Notes: generated by a model not told the origin, from the sequence alone. A DNA stretch of 64,000 nucleotides from Sphingomonas adhaesiva (GCF_002374855.1 NZ_NWVC01000004.1:186001-250000), one strand, 5' to 3'. Shown: positions 33,301 through 40,761, numbered from the stretch's first letter. Numbers and translations: made by a program.

Positions 33301-33838
33301 CTACAAGGTGTCGCGCAAGGTCGATCTGGCCACCGGGACCGATCGCCTCTCGGCGCTGCCGCGCGGCACGTCCGTGGGCGGGGACCTGGAACTGGGCGCT
33401 CGACTGGGCGGGGGCCGCACGACGATCATGCCCGCGGTCGGCGTCGCCTATGACCGGATCCAGCGCGAGGCGCTGGCTGAGCGGGGCGGCTCCATCACCG
33501 CGCTCACCGCGCAGACCGACCGGCGCGAGGCGGTGCAACTGCGCGCCGGTGCGCGGCTCGCCACCAGCTTCGACCTGGGCGGGGCGCAGGTGCGGCCCTA
33601 TGCCTCGGCCTTTGCGGTGCGCGAGGTGGGCGATGCCTATGCCACGATCAACCCGACGCTGTATGGGCAGCGCTTCGCCGTGCGCGCCGCCAATGCCGGG
33701 GATACCGCGTTCCGCGGCGCGGTGGGCGTCGATGCGACGGTGACGCCGGGGGTCAGCCTGCGGGCCAGCTATCGCTATGGCGATGCGGCGGGTTCCGACA
33801 GCAGCACCTATACCGGCGGGATCAGCGTTCGCTGGTAA
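27341..33838 (+). CDS. Giant autotransporter with nine near-identical 93-residue repeats
   Basis: This is a 2165-residue type V secreted surface protein. Residues 1 to about 42 form an extended signal peptide (basic start, then SALVATIVAGAVAAHA). The passenger contains autotransporter-associated beta-helix repeats of the type GGLAKTGSGTLTLTGANSYSGGTTVSGGTL. Between residues 430 and 1265 it has nine tandem units of 92-93 residues, most of them over 90% alike. Further PATR-type units follow. A C-terminal 12-strand beta-barrel domain occupies about residues 1890-2165 and ends in the outer-membrane signature ISVRW with a terminal aromatic. The function is probably adhesion or aggregation, by family knowledge. 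The repeats invite copy-number change and assembly error. Confidence 0.93.
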   Translation: MQRFHSGSGRRHAATKASLRRTISASALVATIVAGAVAAHATPAVFFNADLVAGEQTFRDTAAAADAAYNAANSGATQSSSIFRIDLTNTTGANFSVTNGGTTVYVTTTRGGSAATNNSNGDEGGNGFTNWSVSYAAGNFNSAITAGYTLSFFSDAARTTAYNVNAVGLHVSDWGTCCTTGNTVPGGGTANASQIYMMFNGSTPLLVGGISTPIRGEEHFVAAIDDRNSFNRVTLVPNGSGEAFGAGGVLVFSTLQLNSVPANSSVVTLPGGSTPSVPDIGGAGATYTDAQLIAGAVSSVFDGGTLASTSSMTLGTNFTIRNPGGTIDTGANDLTLNGTIANASGASGGLAKTGSGTLTLTGANSYSGGTTVSGGTLVGTTTSLQGNIVDNAAVTFDQSANGTYVGTISGTGTVTKSGTGNLTVTAPQTYTGATTIAGGTLSLGGNGSIGNSQTVAVGGTLDASGHNGDVSLRSVSGNGTVALGANGLVLTAAADRFDGSIGGSGGVTVAGGTQRLAGTNAYTGRTTIASGATLGLIGNGSVASSSGVTNNGVLDIAGHTGAASIRTLSGSGTVALGGNGLVLTAAADRFDGSIGGTGGVTIAGGAQQLAGSNGYTGRTVIVSGASLGLTGNGSVATSSGVTANGTFDIAGHNGAASIRTLDGAGTVALGANGLILTAAADHFDGSIGGTGGVAVTGGAQQLAGTNGYTGRTTIAQGATLGLTGDGSVAASSGVTANGAFDIAGHNGAASIRTLDGAGTVALGGNALVLTAAADRFDGSIGGTGGLTVSGGTQQLAGNNGYTGRTTIAQGATLGLTGDGSVANSSGVTANGTFDIAGHNGAASIGTLDGAGTVALGANGLILTAAADHFDGSIGGTGGVAVTGGTQQLAGTNGYTGRTTIAQDATLGLTGDGSVAASSGVTANGAFDIAGHNGAASILTLDGNGTVALGGNGLVLTAAADRFDGSIGGTGGVTVSGGAQQLAGNNGYTGRTTIAQGATLGLTGDGSVANSSGVTANGAFDIAGHNGAASIRTLDGAGTVALGANGLILTAAADRFDGSIGGTGGVTVAGGTQQLAGNNGYTGRTTIAQGATLGLTGDGSVAASSGVTANGAFDIAGHNGAASIRTLDGAGTVALGANGLVLTAAADRFDGSIGGTGGVAVTGGTQQLAGNNGYTGRTTIAQGATLGLTNDGSIAASSGVTANGAFDIAGHNGAASIRTLDGAGTVALGGNGLVLTAAADRFDGSIGGTGGVAVTGGTQQLAGVNSYTGGTLISQGAGLVVSGGQALADAGALHNDGTFELQSSEQVGAISGSGAIRLTGGTLTTGNGGATIYRGAISGNGGLTKIGDGVLALAGDNTMTGGLTVAGGVVAVERAANLGGGTVTIGAATLATVGDIVTDRAVVLTDANSAIDTLGHDVTLNGVVSGTGKLNKLGSGTLTLTGANTQNGINVGGGTLAFTSDAALGAAGGVVTIQDNTVLRTLADMTIAHAIEVNNTKLAAFDTGTHDVTIAGNIQGSGIVQKIGAGTLTLTGANSQVVIDVLGGRLLATQQSALGAAGGDIFLRQDSRFSAGSDMTVTQDLHVTGSNAVLDTGASTVRLTGDVDGSDCLIKQGVGQLNLLSVASNAVGACIQQGTLSFNNAFTGNVWVDRDGAAAGSGMVNGGMEVRGVLAPGNSPGRLVVNGSVTQFAGSTFAVDVDGTTAGIGAGHYDTLVLNGANSVYTAAGTIAPKLRGITGDATNSFTPTIGQMFPVVTAEGGVTGSYAGLTQPASGLAPNSRFDVLYRPNAVILTITAASYGTLFQGVNGNAASTGTAVDGFRAAAGVRDASNKGTFANGLMGLSTDQLGRTLTQASGEIYADAMDTVVQGSRVTRNSVSDHMLDRASAGTAADEQALSRRLWGTIAGVRQNVSGDGFGQGYRGTGTIMTIGMDTTVSDTAIVGGGLSYARTNASAMDQGQGRMNSYQLLAYAQWRSGLLYANGVVTSGLDRYKVSRKVDLATGTDRLSALPRGTSVGGDLELGARLGGGRTTIMPAVGVAYDRIQREALAERGGSITALTAQTDRREAVQLRAGARLATSFDLGGAQVRPYASAFAVREVGDAYATINPTLYGQRFAVRAANAGDTAFRGAVGVDATVTPGVSLRASYRYGDAAGSDSSTYTGGISVRW
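28628..31135 (+). repeat. Nine tandem 276-279-bp repeats in the autotransporter passenger
   Basis: Units begin at 28628, 28904, 29183, 29462, 29741, 30020, 30299, 30578 and 30857. The first is 276 bp and the others 279 bp. Each encodes the pattern YTGRTTIAQGATLGLTGDGS, then SSGVTANGAFDIAGHNGAAS, then a FDGSIGGTGGV block. DNA identity is very high in the middle units and lower in the first and last, which is typical of expansion by unequal exchange. Because all units keep the frame, the antisense strand also shows artificial long ORFs here. Confidence 0.95.
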
Positions 33839-33845
33839 GCCCGGC

Positions 33846-33875
33846 GCCCGGCCGCGGCGCTGGTCGCGGCCGGGC
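33846..33875 (+). terminator. Strong hairpin after the autotransporter gene
   Basis: GCCCGGCCGCG and CGCGGCCGGGC form a perfect 11-bp stem around an 8-nt loop, 7 nt after the autotransporter stop codon. There is no T-run, so this may be a Rho-assisted terminator or an mRNA-end stabiliser that lowers read-through into the IalB-family gene. Confidence 0.5.
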
Positions 33876-33901
33876 GATGTGATACGAAGGGACGGCGCGG
33901 G

Positions 33902-34468
33902 ATGATGACCGGACGACATGTGATGACGGCGCTGCTGGGTGCGGCGGCGATGGTGGCACCGGCGCTGGCGCACGCGCAGACCTCGGCCCCAACCCCGGCC
34001 GCCCCGGTGGTGCAGGGTTCCGACCGCCCTTTCCAGGCGTGGAACCTGCATTGCGAGACCCGCACCGATCCGGCGCCGCGCGTCCGCATCTGTGGCCTGA
34101 TGTCGACCGTGACGCTGCAGGACGACACGGGCGCCAGAAACGTCGCGCTCCAGTTCATGCTCCGCTCCCTGCCGGGCGGGAAGGGCTGGCAATTGTCGGT
34201 CGACACGCCGATCGGCGTCTGGCTGCCCGATGGCGTGCAACTGGTCCGCCAGGGCAAGGAACTGGTCCGGCTGCCGTTCGTCGCCTGCCAGCCCAAGGGG
34301 TGCCAGGCCGGCGCCATGCTGACCCCCGCGCAATTCGCCGCCCTCGTCGCGGTGACCGACCAGGCCGACGCGGTCTACCGCCTCCAGATCCGCCAGACCG
34401 TCACGCTCACCTTCTCGATGCTCGGCTTCGCCGATGGCGCGGCGGCGCTGGCGAAGAGCGCGGGCTGA
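33902..34468 (+). CDS. Invasion-associated locus B (IalB) family secreted protein
   Basis: This is a 188-residue exported protein with a signal peptide of about 25 residues (TALLGAAAMVAPALAHA). The mature part shows the IalB pattern: a WxxxC start (FQAWNLHCETR), a central PIGVWLPDGVQL segment, the cysteine pair FVACQPKGCQAG, and a C-terminal beta-hairpin. IalB was named in Bartonella, where it affects erythrocyte entry; in free-living bacteria it is a periplasmic protein of unknown role. It follows the autotransporter after a hairpin and ends 32 bp before the leader-distal end of the CRISPR array. Confidence 0.85.
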   Translation: MMTGRHVMTALLGAAAMVAPALAHAQTSAPTPAAPVVQGSDRPFQAWNLHCETRTDPAPRVRICGLMSTVTLQDDTGARNVALQFMLRSLPGGKGWQLSVDTPIGVWLPDGVQLVRQGKELVRLPFVACQPKGCQAGAMLTPAQFAALVAVTDQADAVYRLQIRQTVTLTFSMLGFADGAAALAKSAG

Positions 34469-34500
34469 CGGGGGCGGGGCGGGGTTGTAGTGTCGGTGTC

Positions 34501-37362
34501 GTTTCGATGCGCGGCTCCGTGGGAGGGGCGGCCGATGGAGAGGATCATGCCGATGATCCTGATGAGTTTCGATCCGCGCCCCCGCGTGAGGGGCGACACC
34601 CATTCCAGCACCGACAGCGACTTACCCACGTTGTTTCGATCCACGCCCCCGCGTGAGGGGCGACGTCCACAGCTGCGCCATCAGTCGTCCTTTGCCTGGT
34701 TTCGATCCACGCCCCCGCGTGAGGGGCGACCCGCTGCTGGTCCTGCGGGCAAGAAACGATGACGGTTTCGATCCACGCCCCCGCGTGAGGGGCGACCGGC
34801 AACGTCGATCTGATCGTCGTCAACGGCTCGTTTCGATCCACGCCCCCGCGTGAGGGGCGACAAGTCGCCCGCCGCCTGGCGCTCCTGGTAATTGTAGTTT
34901 CGATCCACGCCCCCGCGTGAGGGGCGACCACCGCGGATGCACCACGATATCGTAGGATTGCATGTTTCGATCCACGCCCCCGCGTGAGGGGCGACGCGAT
35001 GTCCTGGTCACGGGCAACGTCATGGTCATGGTTTCGATCCACGCCCCCGCGTGAGGGGCGACGCACCCGCACAGCGTCCGGGCACAGCGGGCGCAGTTTC
35101 GATCCACGCCCCCGCGTGAGGGGCGACGCGTTCTGCTTGCGTGCCATGTCGTCTCTCCATGTTTCGATCCACGCCCCCGCGTGAGGGGCGACGTTGCGGG
35201 CGGTAGTGGCCGCCGTCTGGATCGTGGTTTCGATCCACGCCCCCGCGTGAGGGGCGACAGCGACACCCCGCGCACCGTCAGGTCCTTACGGGTTTCGATC
35301 CACGCCCCCGCGTGAGGGGCGACTTGGCCGCCTTGTCCTGCCAGTCGCTGACCTGCCGTTTCGATCCACGCCCCCGCGTGAGGGGCGACGCCTGCGAGAT
35401 CGCCGTCTTCAGCAGCGTCTCCGTGTTTCGATCCACGCCCCCGCGTGAGGGGCGACATCGGAATGGACGCTGCAAACGCAACACAAGGCCGTTTCGATCC
35501 ACGCCCCCGCGTGAGGGGCGACTGTCTCCCGTCCGGCGGGGCGCCAGGTGTGGGAGTTTCGATCCACGCCCCCGCGTGAGGGGCGACCGCCGGTGGAGAC
35601 GGTCGGCTTCATCACCAACAACGTTTCGATCCACGCCCCCGCGTGAGGGGCGACGCGATCGGCCAGCTCGGCTTGCGACAGGCCGCGGTTTCGATCCACG
35701 CCCCCGCGTGAGGGGCGACACCCGGTTCTTGGGCAAGTCGCCCGACGGGATGTTTCGATCCACGCCCCCGCGTGAGGGGCGACGAGGACACCGCTATGCG
35801 GCTGATCGCCCAGGCATGGTTTCGATCCACGCCCCCGCGTGAGGGGCGACCTTCGACACCGCCTCGGCGCAGTCGTTCATCGGGTTTCGATCCACGCCCC
35901 CGCGTGAGGGGCGACGCCCAGGCCGGTCAGCACCAGGACGCCGGATACCAGGTTTCGATCCACGCCCCCGCGTGAGGGGCGACCTGGGCGCCAAACAACT
36001 TCTCGGTGACGGGCGCGCAGTTTCGATCCACGCCCCCGCGTGAGGGGCGACCAGCCGGACGGTAGCGCCACGGCGGCGGACGCCGTTTCGATCCACGCCC
36101 CCGCGTGAGGGGCGACCATCGTGGAAGGCGAGCGCCGCGTCGACAACGAGTTTCGATCCACGCCCCCGCGTGAGGGGCGACATAGAGCGGATACGACCGC
36201 AGCACGACGTCCATGTTTCGATCCACGCCCCCGCGTGAGGGGCGACGCCAGGCCGCGCTGAGCCTGGCCGACAATGCCTGTTTCGATCCACGCCCCCGCG
36301 TGAGGGGCGACGCCAGGTTCGTCGATGCGCATCCGCCGCGCGATGAGTTTCGATCCACGCCCCCGCGTGAGGGGCGACCTTGCGGAACAGGCCAGCGCCG
36401 CCCGTGGTGCCGTTTCGATCCACGCCCCCGCGTGAGGGGCGACGCACCGGCGGGGCCGTCAGTCGGGATGTTGTCGCGTTTCGATCCACGCCCCCGCGTG
36501 AGGGGCGACCACCATCACCGGGCGGCACAGGCGGTGGCAGTAGTTTCGATCCACGCCCCCGCGTGAGGGGCGACGTGGCGTCACGCGGCTTATCCTTCGT
36601 GATCGACAGTTTCGATCCACGCCCCCGCGTGAGGGGCGACCGGCGATGTCGAACTGCGTTTCGAGCGTCACCGCGTTTCGATCCACGCCCCCGCGTGAGG
36701 GGCGACGTTGGGCTTCAGCGGCCGGTCGCGATCGAAGATCGTTTCGATCCACGCCCCCGCGTGAGGGGCGACCGCGCTGATCGAGCAGCGGCTGGACGTG
36801 CTGGCGTTTCGATCCACGCCCCCGCGTGAGGGGCGACCCCGGACTGCCTCAGCCGACCTGTTGCCTCGGTGTTTCGATCCACGCCCCCGCGTGAGGGGCG
36901 ACAGCAGCTGGCGCGCGATCGTGGACCGCGCCAGCTGTTTCGATCCACGCCCCCGCGTGAGGGGCGACCGCCGACGCCTTGTCGGAGCCGATCGCCGAGA
37001 TGTTTCGATCCACGCCCCCGCGTGAGGGGCGACCCTGGCCTACCGCCTCGTAATAGTCGATCACGCGTTTCGATCCACGCCCCCGCGTGAGGGGCGACGG
37101 CCCGGCGCGATGCGAGCGCCTGACGAACGTCGGGGTTTCGATCCACGCCCCCGCGTGAGGGGCGACCACCAGCAGCGCCGGTCGTCCTGGCCGGTACACG
37201 TTTCGATCCACGCCCCCGCGTGAGGGGCGACCAGCACCGCATGATGCGGCGGCTTGACCGTGCTGGTTTCGATCCACGCCCCCGCGTGAGGGGCGACGCC
37301 CTCCAGCGAGATCGTCCCGCGTACCGACGTGTTTCGATCCACGCCCCCGCGTGAGGGGCGAC
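34501..37362 (-). CRISPR. Type I-C CRISPR array, 44 repeats and 43 spacers
   Basis: Repeats of 32 bp recur every 64-68 bp, giving spacers of 32-36 bp. Read in the crRNA sense (minus strand), the repeat begins GTCGCCCCTCACGCGG and ends GCGTGGATCGAAAC, the usual I-C form. The orientation is set by three facts: the cas operon reads the same way, cas2 lies beside the high-coordinate end, and the low-coordinate end is decayed. The repeat at 34501 keeps only part of the sequence, and the one at 34566 has one substitution. The other 42 units look identical, which points to recent or well-maintained activity. Frames in both strands across the array are not genes. Confidence 0.98.
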
Positions 37363-37550
37363 GGTACCGCTAGTTTCACATTGAGAAACAACGCGCAATC
37401 CGCCGCTTTGCGCGAACCGCTTCGCGCGCGCGCCGGTGCGGCCCCGCCCCGGCTGAACCGCGACGGCGTGGCATCGGTATATCAACGACTTGGGCTGCGC
37501 GCGAATCTCCGGCTGGGGGGCGCGTCGCTTCCGGTTCGCGCGGCGCAGGC
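37363..37550 (-). promoter_or_regulatory. CRISPR leader
   Basis: This is the 188-bp non-coding stretch between the cas2 stop and the first repeat. It should contain the array promoter and the integration signals used by Cas1-Cas2. Next to the first repeat, the minus strand has a GTTTC...GAAAC inverted pair (37372-37388). The region includes an AT-rich patch around 37475-37495 (TTGATATACC on the minus strand) that could be the -10 region. No ORF is credible here. Confidence 0.75.
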
Positions 37551-37841
37551 CTACAGGATGATCGCGCCGGTCAGGTCGGGCGCGGCCTTGGCGCCGACAT
37601 GCTCGATCTTCATGCGCCCTTTCGCGCCCAGCGCGTAGAAGCGCAAGCTGTCCTTCGCGGGGTCGATCTCGTCCAGCAGCGCGGCGCGCAGCATCGCCCA
37701 TTGCGCCGGGTCGACGTCGCATTCGAACACCGAATTCTGGACCCGCTGGCCGAAATCCTTGCACGTCCGCGCGACGCGGCGCAACCGGCGGCGGCCGGCG
37801 GGGTCCTCGGTTCCGACGTCATAGGTCACGAGCATCAGCAT
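37551..37841 (-). CDS. cas2: CRISPR-associated endonuclease Cas2
   Basis: This is a 96-residue ferredoxin-fold subunit of the Cas1-Cas2 spacer integrase. The first beta strand MLMLVTYDVGTED carries the conserved aspartate, followed by RRLRRVARTCKDFGQRVQNSVFEC, the typical I-C Cas2 sequence. It is the last gene of the operon, 10 nt after cas1 and directly before the leader. Confidence 0.96.
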   Translation of the reverse strand: MLMLVTYDVGTEDPAGRRRLRRVARTCKDFGQRVQNSVFECDVDPAQWAMLRAALLDEIDPAKDSLRFYALGAKGRMKIEHVGAKAAPDLTGAIIL

Positions 37842-37851
37842 CGCGGCGCCG

Positions 37852-38892
37852 CTATTTCCACAGGAAGGGCGGATAGCCGTCGAGATCGCCGCGCAGGTGC
37901 CGGGCGAGCAGCTGCGCCTGGATGTGCGGGACCAGGCCCAGCGTCACCGCCTCGCCCAGGAACGGGTGGCGCAGTTCCTCCTTCTTCCGCTCGGTCCACG
38001 CCTCCAGCACGGTGCGGCGGGCGGCGTCGGTCAGTGTGATCGCGCCGCCTTCGTCGACAACGAAATCCGGCGCGGTCAGCTGGCGCCGGTTGACGAGGCT
38101 GAGCGCGAGGCGATCGGCCAGGACGGGGCGGAATTCCTCGATCAGGTCCAGCGCCAGGCTGGCGCGGCCCGGGCGGTCGGCGTGGAGCAGCCCGACCTGC
38201 GGATCCAGCCCGACGCTTTCCAGCGCCGACCGGCAATCGTGACCCAGCAGCGCGTAGAGGAAGTTGAGCAGTGCGTTGACGCGGTCCAGCGCGGGGCGGC
38301 GCGAACGCCCGCCGAAGCGCAGCGTTGGGTCGTCGACGCGGATCAGGGCGTTGAACGCAGAGAAATAGGCATTCGCCGCCTCTCCCTCGACACCGCGTAG
38401 CGTGGCGATGTCGCCCGCCTGCAAGGTGCGCCGGGCACAGCCGCCCAGCCGGGCCTCCGCCAGTTCCAGTGCCGCCCGGTCCGCCTCACCCATCCGCGTG
38501 CCATGGTCGCGCAGCGCGCGGCGGATCACCGTGCGCTGGTTCGCCGCCTTCGCCGCCACCACCCCGCGCGCGAACGGTACGGCCTGCGCCGGATCGTCGG
38601 CGGCGCGATATTGCGCGCGACGCAGCAGGACGTTGCCGGTGCGCGGCCCCTCGATCCGCCCCTGGAAGCGGCCGTGCGGGGCCAGGAACGACACGCTGAC
38701 GCCCGCTTCGGCACAGGCCGCCATCAGGGCCGGGGACATGCCGGCACGGGTGAAGCAGACGATCCCGCCGATCATGTGGATCGGCGCGCGGCCGCGTTCC
38801 GCGCCGTCCACCTCGACGACGATGTTGGCGCCGTCCTTGCGCACCCAGGCGTCGGGCGTGGTGACGTAGATGGTGTTGAGGTGGCGGCGCAC
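37852..38892 (-). CDS. cas1: CRISPR-associated endonuclease Cas1, type I-C
   Basis: This is the integrase subunit that inserts new spacers. I use GTG 38892, 5 nt after the cas4 stop, which gives 346 residues, the usual I-C length, and the expected start RRHLNTIYV. Longer readings run through cas4 in another frame. Metal-binding residues are expected in GVEGEAANAYFSAF (Glu), LLHADRPGRASLALDLIEEFRP (His and Asp/Glu). All are present, so the protein should be active. Confidence 0.95.
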   Translation of the reverse strand: MRRHLNTIYVTTPDAWVRKDGANIVVEVDGAERGRAPIHMIGGIVCFTRAGMSPALMAACAEAGVSVSFLAPHGRFQGRIEGPRTGNVLLRRAQYRAADDPAQAVPFARGVVAAKAANQRTVIRRALRDHGTRMGEADRAALELAEARLGGCARRTLQAGDIATLRGVEGEAANAYFSAFNALIRVDDPTLRFGGRSRRPALDRVNALLNFLYALLGHDCRSALESVGLDPQVGLLHADRPGRASLALDLIEEFRPVLADRLALSLVNRRQLTAPDFVVDEGGAITLTDAARRTVLEAWTERKKEELRHPFLGEAVTLGLVPHIQAQLLARHLRGDLDGYPPFLWK

Positions 38893-38897
38893 GCGCG

Positions 38898-39539
38898 TCA
38901 GTCCGCCAGCGTCGCGGCCAGCTGGCGTTCGAGCCAGCGGTGGACGACGGGCCGCGTCGCGATCGCCTGCGGCCGGCACAGCGGCTCCAGCGAGCAGCGG
39001 CGGCACCCCGGCGTGACCACCGGCGCGGGCGTCACCCCGCCGGCCAGCATCGTGCGCACCTCGCCCGCCACGCAGAGGGTCAGCGCGCGCAGATCGGCGT
39101 CGATCGCCACGATCGTGCGGTGGCGGGTCTGGCCGTAGAACAAGGCGCCTTCGGAGACGTCCGTACCGAACATCTCCTCCAGGCACAGCGCCTGCGCGCA
39201 CAGCTGCACCTCGTCGGCGCGGTGCGCCTTCGGCCGGCCGCGCTTGTATTCGACGGGGTAGGGGCGCCAGCCGGGCGCGCGGCCGTGCAGCTCCACCGCA
39301 TCGGCCTTCCCGATCAGGCCGTGCGCCACGCTGCGCAGCGCCAGCCCGCGAACGGTCCGCACGTCACGCCGCCGCTCGCGCCCGCCGCCGTCGACCCGCT
39401 CGTGCAGGATCCGTCCCTCCGCGGTCGCGCCATCCTCCAGCCACTGCTGCTCGACATGGATCAGCGCGCACTGGCGCGGGCAGAAGAGCTGGTGCTGCAG
39501 CGCCGAGATGGGGACGATGGCGTCGTCGTCTTCCATCAT
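38898..39539 (-). CDS. cas4: CRISPR-associated exonuclease Cas4
   Basis: This is a 213-residue RecB-type nuclease that trims prespacers and selects the PAM side. N-terminal Cys is in QLFCPRQCALI; the other cluster cysteines are in PGCRRCSLEPLC near the C-terminus. The RecB motif is YPVEYKRGRPK, and the QLCAQALCLEEMFG region is intact. I start it at ATG 39539, 4 nt after GGGAGAAG; a second ATG follows at once, and a longer frame back to 39578 lacks support. Unlike the other cas genes it is separated from its neighbour upstream (cas7) by about 230 bp, and its ribosome site lies inside the putative guide-RNA target at 39544-39566. Confidence 0.95.
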   Translation of the reverse strand: MMEDDDAIVPISALQHQLFCPRQCALIHVEQQWLEDGATAEGRILHERVDGGGRERRRDVRTVRGLALRSVAHGLIGKADAVELHGRAPGWRPYPVEYKRGRPKAHRADEVQLCAQALCLEEMFGTDVSEGALFYGQTRHRTIVAIDADLRALTLCVAGEVRTMLAGGVTPAPVVTPGCRRCSLEPLCRPQAIATRPVVHRWLERQLAATLAD

Positions 39540-39543
39540 TGAC

Positions 39544-39566
39544 TTCTCCCGTATGTGAGCTAATCC
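39544..39566 (+). promoter_or_regulatory. Putative Cascade autorepression site at the cas4 start
   Basis: TTC at 39544-39546 is a canonical type I-C PAM. The next 16 bases (TCCCGTATGTGAGCTA) match the spacer-like segment at 39704-39719 except at positions 6 and 12, which type I Cascade does not read. The match fades after position 16 (positions 18 and 20 agree). The site covers the cas4 ribosome-binding sequence and sits 5 bp from its start codon. Confidence 0.7.
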
Positions 39567-39643
39567 GTCCTCACCCAAGCTGTCTGAGGGTCCTGAGGAT
39601 GCGACGTTCGACGATCCGAAAAATCACTCTCACGCTTGGGTTT

Positions 39644-39667
39644 CTCAAGATCGAGATTGATCTTGAG
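39644..39667. promoter_or_regulatory. Perfect palindrome, possible operator
   Basis: CTCAAGATC and GATCTTGAG form a perfect 9-bp inverted repeat around a 6-bp centre. It lies 12 bp upstream of the shortened CRISPR repeat, and a TATAAC box (39672-39677) follows. It could bind a dimeric regulator of a plus-strand promoter for the guide-like RNA, or form an mRNA hairpin in the cas7-cas4 transcript. Confidence 0.45.
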
Positions 39668-39678
39668 CCTATATAACA

Positions 39679-39765
39679 GTCGCCGTTGGGCGTGGATCGA
39701 AACTCCCGAATGTGCGCTATTTCAGCGCAGAATATTGGTCCTCGACCGGCTGATGGTCGAGGACC
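39679..39765 (+). ncRNA. Putative CRISPR-derived guide RNA controlling cas4-cas1-cas2
   Basis: The segment reads as repeat, spacer and second structured element on the plus strand, against the cas operon. A 25-nt shortened repeat (39679-39703) keeps the first 6 and last 16 bases of the array repeat, including the whole 3' handle region ending ATCGAAAC. The middle is cut to GTT, so that CGCC and GGCG can still pair around GTTG. A spacer-like part of about 34 nt (39704-39737) follows; its first 16 nt match the cas4 start region beside a TTC PAM. A perfect 11-bp hairpin (39737-39765) then stands where a second repeat would begin, followed by a T-rich run. This layout resembles the CreA/CreR-type regulatory RNAs reported for other type I systems. 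Transcription is not shown. Confidence 0.65.
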
Positions 39766-39768
39766 TTC

Positions 39769-40761
39769 TCATTTCAGTATTTTAACTCCTGGCGGAAGGT
39801 TGTCTTTGTCCACGGTCACCACATAGTCATCGAAACTGCGCGCCGGCCCCCAATTGTCGGTTTCGGCCGCGCCGATCGGGTGGCGGTTCGCCGCGTCGCT
39901 GCCGTCGGCGTCGGGGCGCTTGCGCCACACCTTGACGCGATCGAACAGCGCGTCGGCATGGGCGTTGCCCAGCTTGCTGTCATGTTCGAACACCACCAGC
40001 CGGCGGGTCGCCATCTCGCCACGCGCGGCGGAGCGGTCATGTTCGAACATGTTGCCCAGCGCTTCCCACAGCAGCGCCAGGTCCGCCTCGGTAAAGCCGG
40101 TGCCCTTCACCTCATGACTGGCGAGCGGGGCGGAGACGAACCCGTGCGCGCGGTACAGGCCATAGGGGATGATGTGCTTGCGCCCCATCGTGCGGTTGTC
40201 GGTCCGCTCGTCGTCGCCGCTGCCTTCGTCGCGCTGCTTCTTGTCGGCTTCGCTGGTGGCGGCCATGCGGGTGATCGACACCTCCAGCGGCAGCACCGGC
40301 TCGACCGAGCGGGCGAAGGTGATCTGCACCGGCCCGCGCACCTGGCCGGCGTTGATACCGGTCGACAGCACCCCGCCGAAGGTGCGGATGTCGAAGAAAT
40401 TGTCGCACATCCAGTCGCGGATGCGCTTCGCCTCCTCGTCGCTCTTGGGGCTGAGCTTTTTCGCGCCGCGCACCTCGGCGCTGTCGCCGCGTTCGGCGAC
40501 ATAGGCTTCGCGGTGCTTCTCGTTCAGGATCGCGCCTTCGGTGACGTAGATGCGATACCCGCTCTCCCCCTCCCTCGCCAGTTCGACATAGTTCCTGATC
40601 TTGCGCTTCAGGCACACGTCGGTGACCAGCCCGCGGTTGGTTTCCGGGTCGAGCCGCGGCAGGTTGCCCGCGTCGGGATCGCCGTTCGGGTTGCCGTTCG
40701 TCACGTCGAAGAAAAGGACGAAATCGTGGCGGCGGGTAAGCTTCGGGCTGGTGTCGGTCAT
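39769..40761 (-). CDS. cas7: Cascade backbone protein Cas7, type I-C
   Basis: This is a 330-residue RAMP protein (Csd2 group) that polymerises along the crRNA to form the Cascade backbone. Family features include the N-terminal [27 protein letters not shown], the thumb-adjacent [25 protein letters not shown], and [18 protein letters not shown]. Its ATG overlaps the cas8c stop. A strong hairpin begins 3 nt after its stop codon. Confidence 0.96.
   Translation of the reverse strand: MTDTSPKLTRRHDFVLFFDVTNGNPNGDPDAGNLPRLDPETNRGLVTDVCLKRKIRNYVELAREGESGYRIYVTEGAILNEKHREAYVAERGDSAEVRGAKKLSPKSDEEAKRIRDWMCDNFFDIRTFGGVLSTGINAGQVRGPVQITFARSVEPVLPLEVSITRMAATSEADKKQRDEGSGDDERTDNRTMGRKHIIPYGLYRAHGFVSAPLASHEVKGTGFTEADLALLWEALGNMFEHDRSAARGEMATRRLVVFEHDSKLGNAHADALFDRVKVWRKRPDADGSDAANRHPIGAAETDNWGPARSFDDYVVTVDKDNLPPGVKILK

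Noticed and set aside
34545..37391. Many frames across the CRISPR array, with repeated peptides such as VAPHAGAWIET or FDPRPRVRGD
   Set aside because: They are translations of the 32-bp repeat and random spacers; the array explains them fully.
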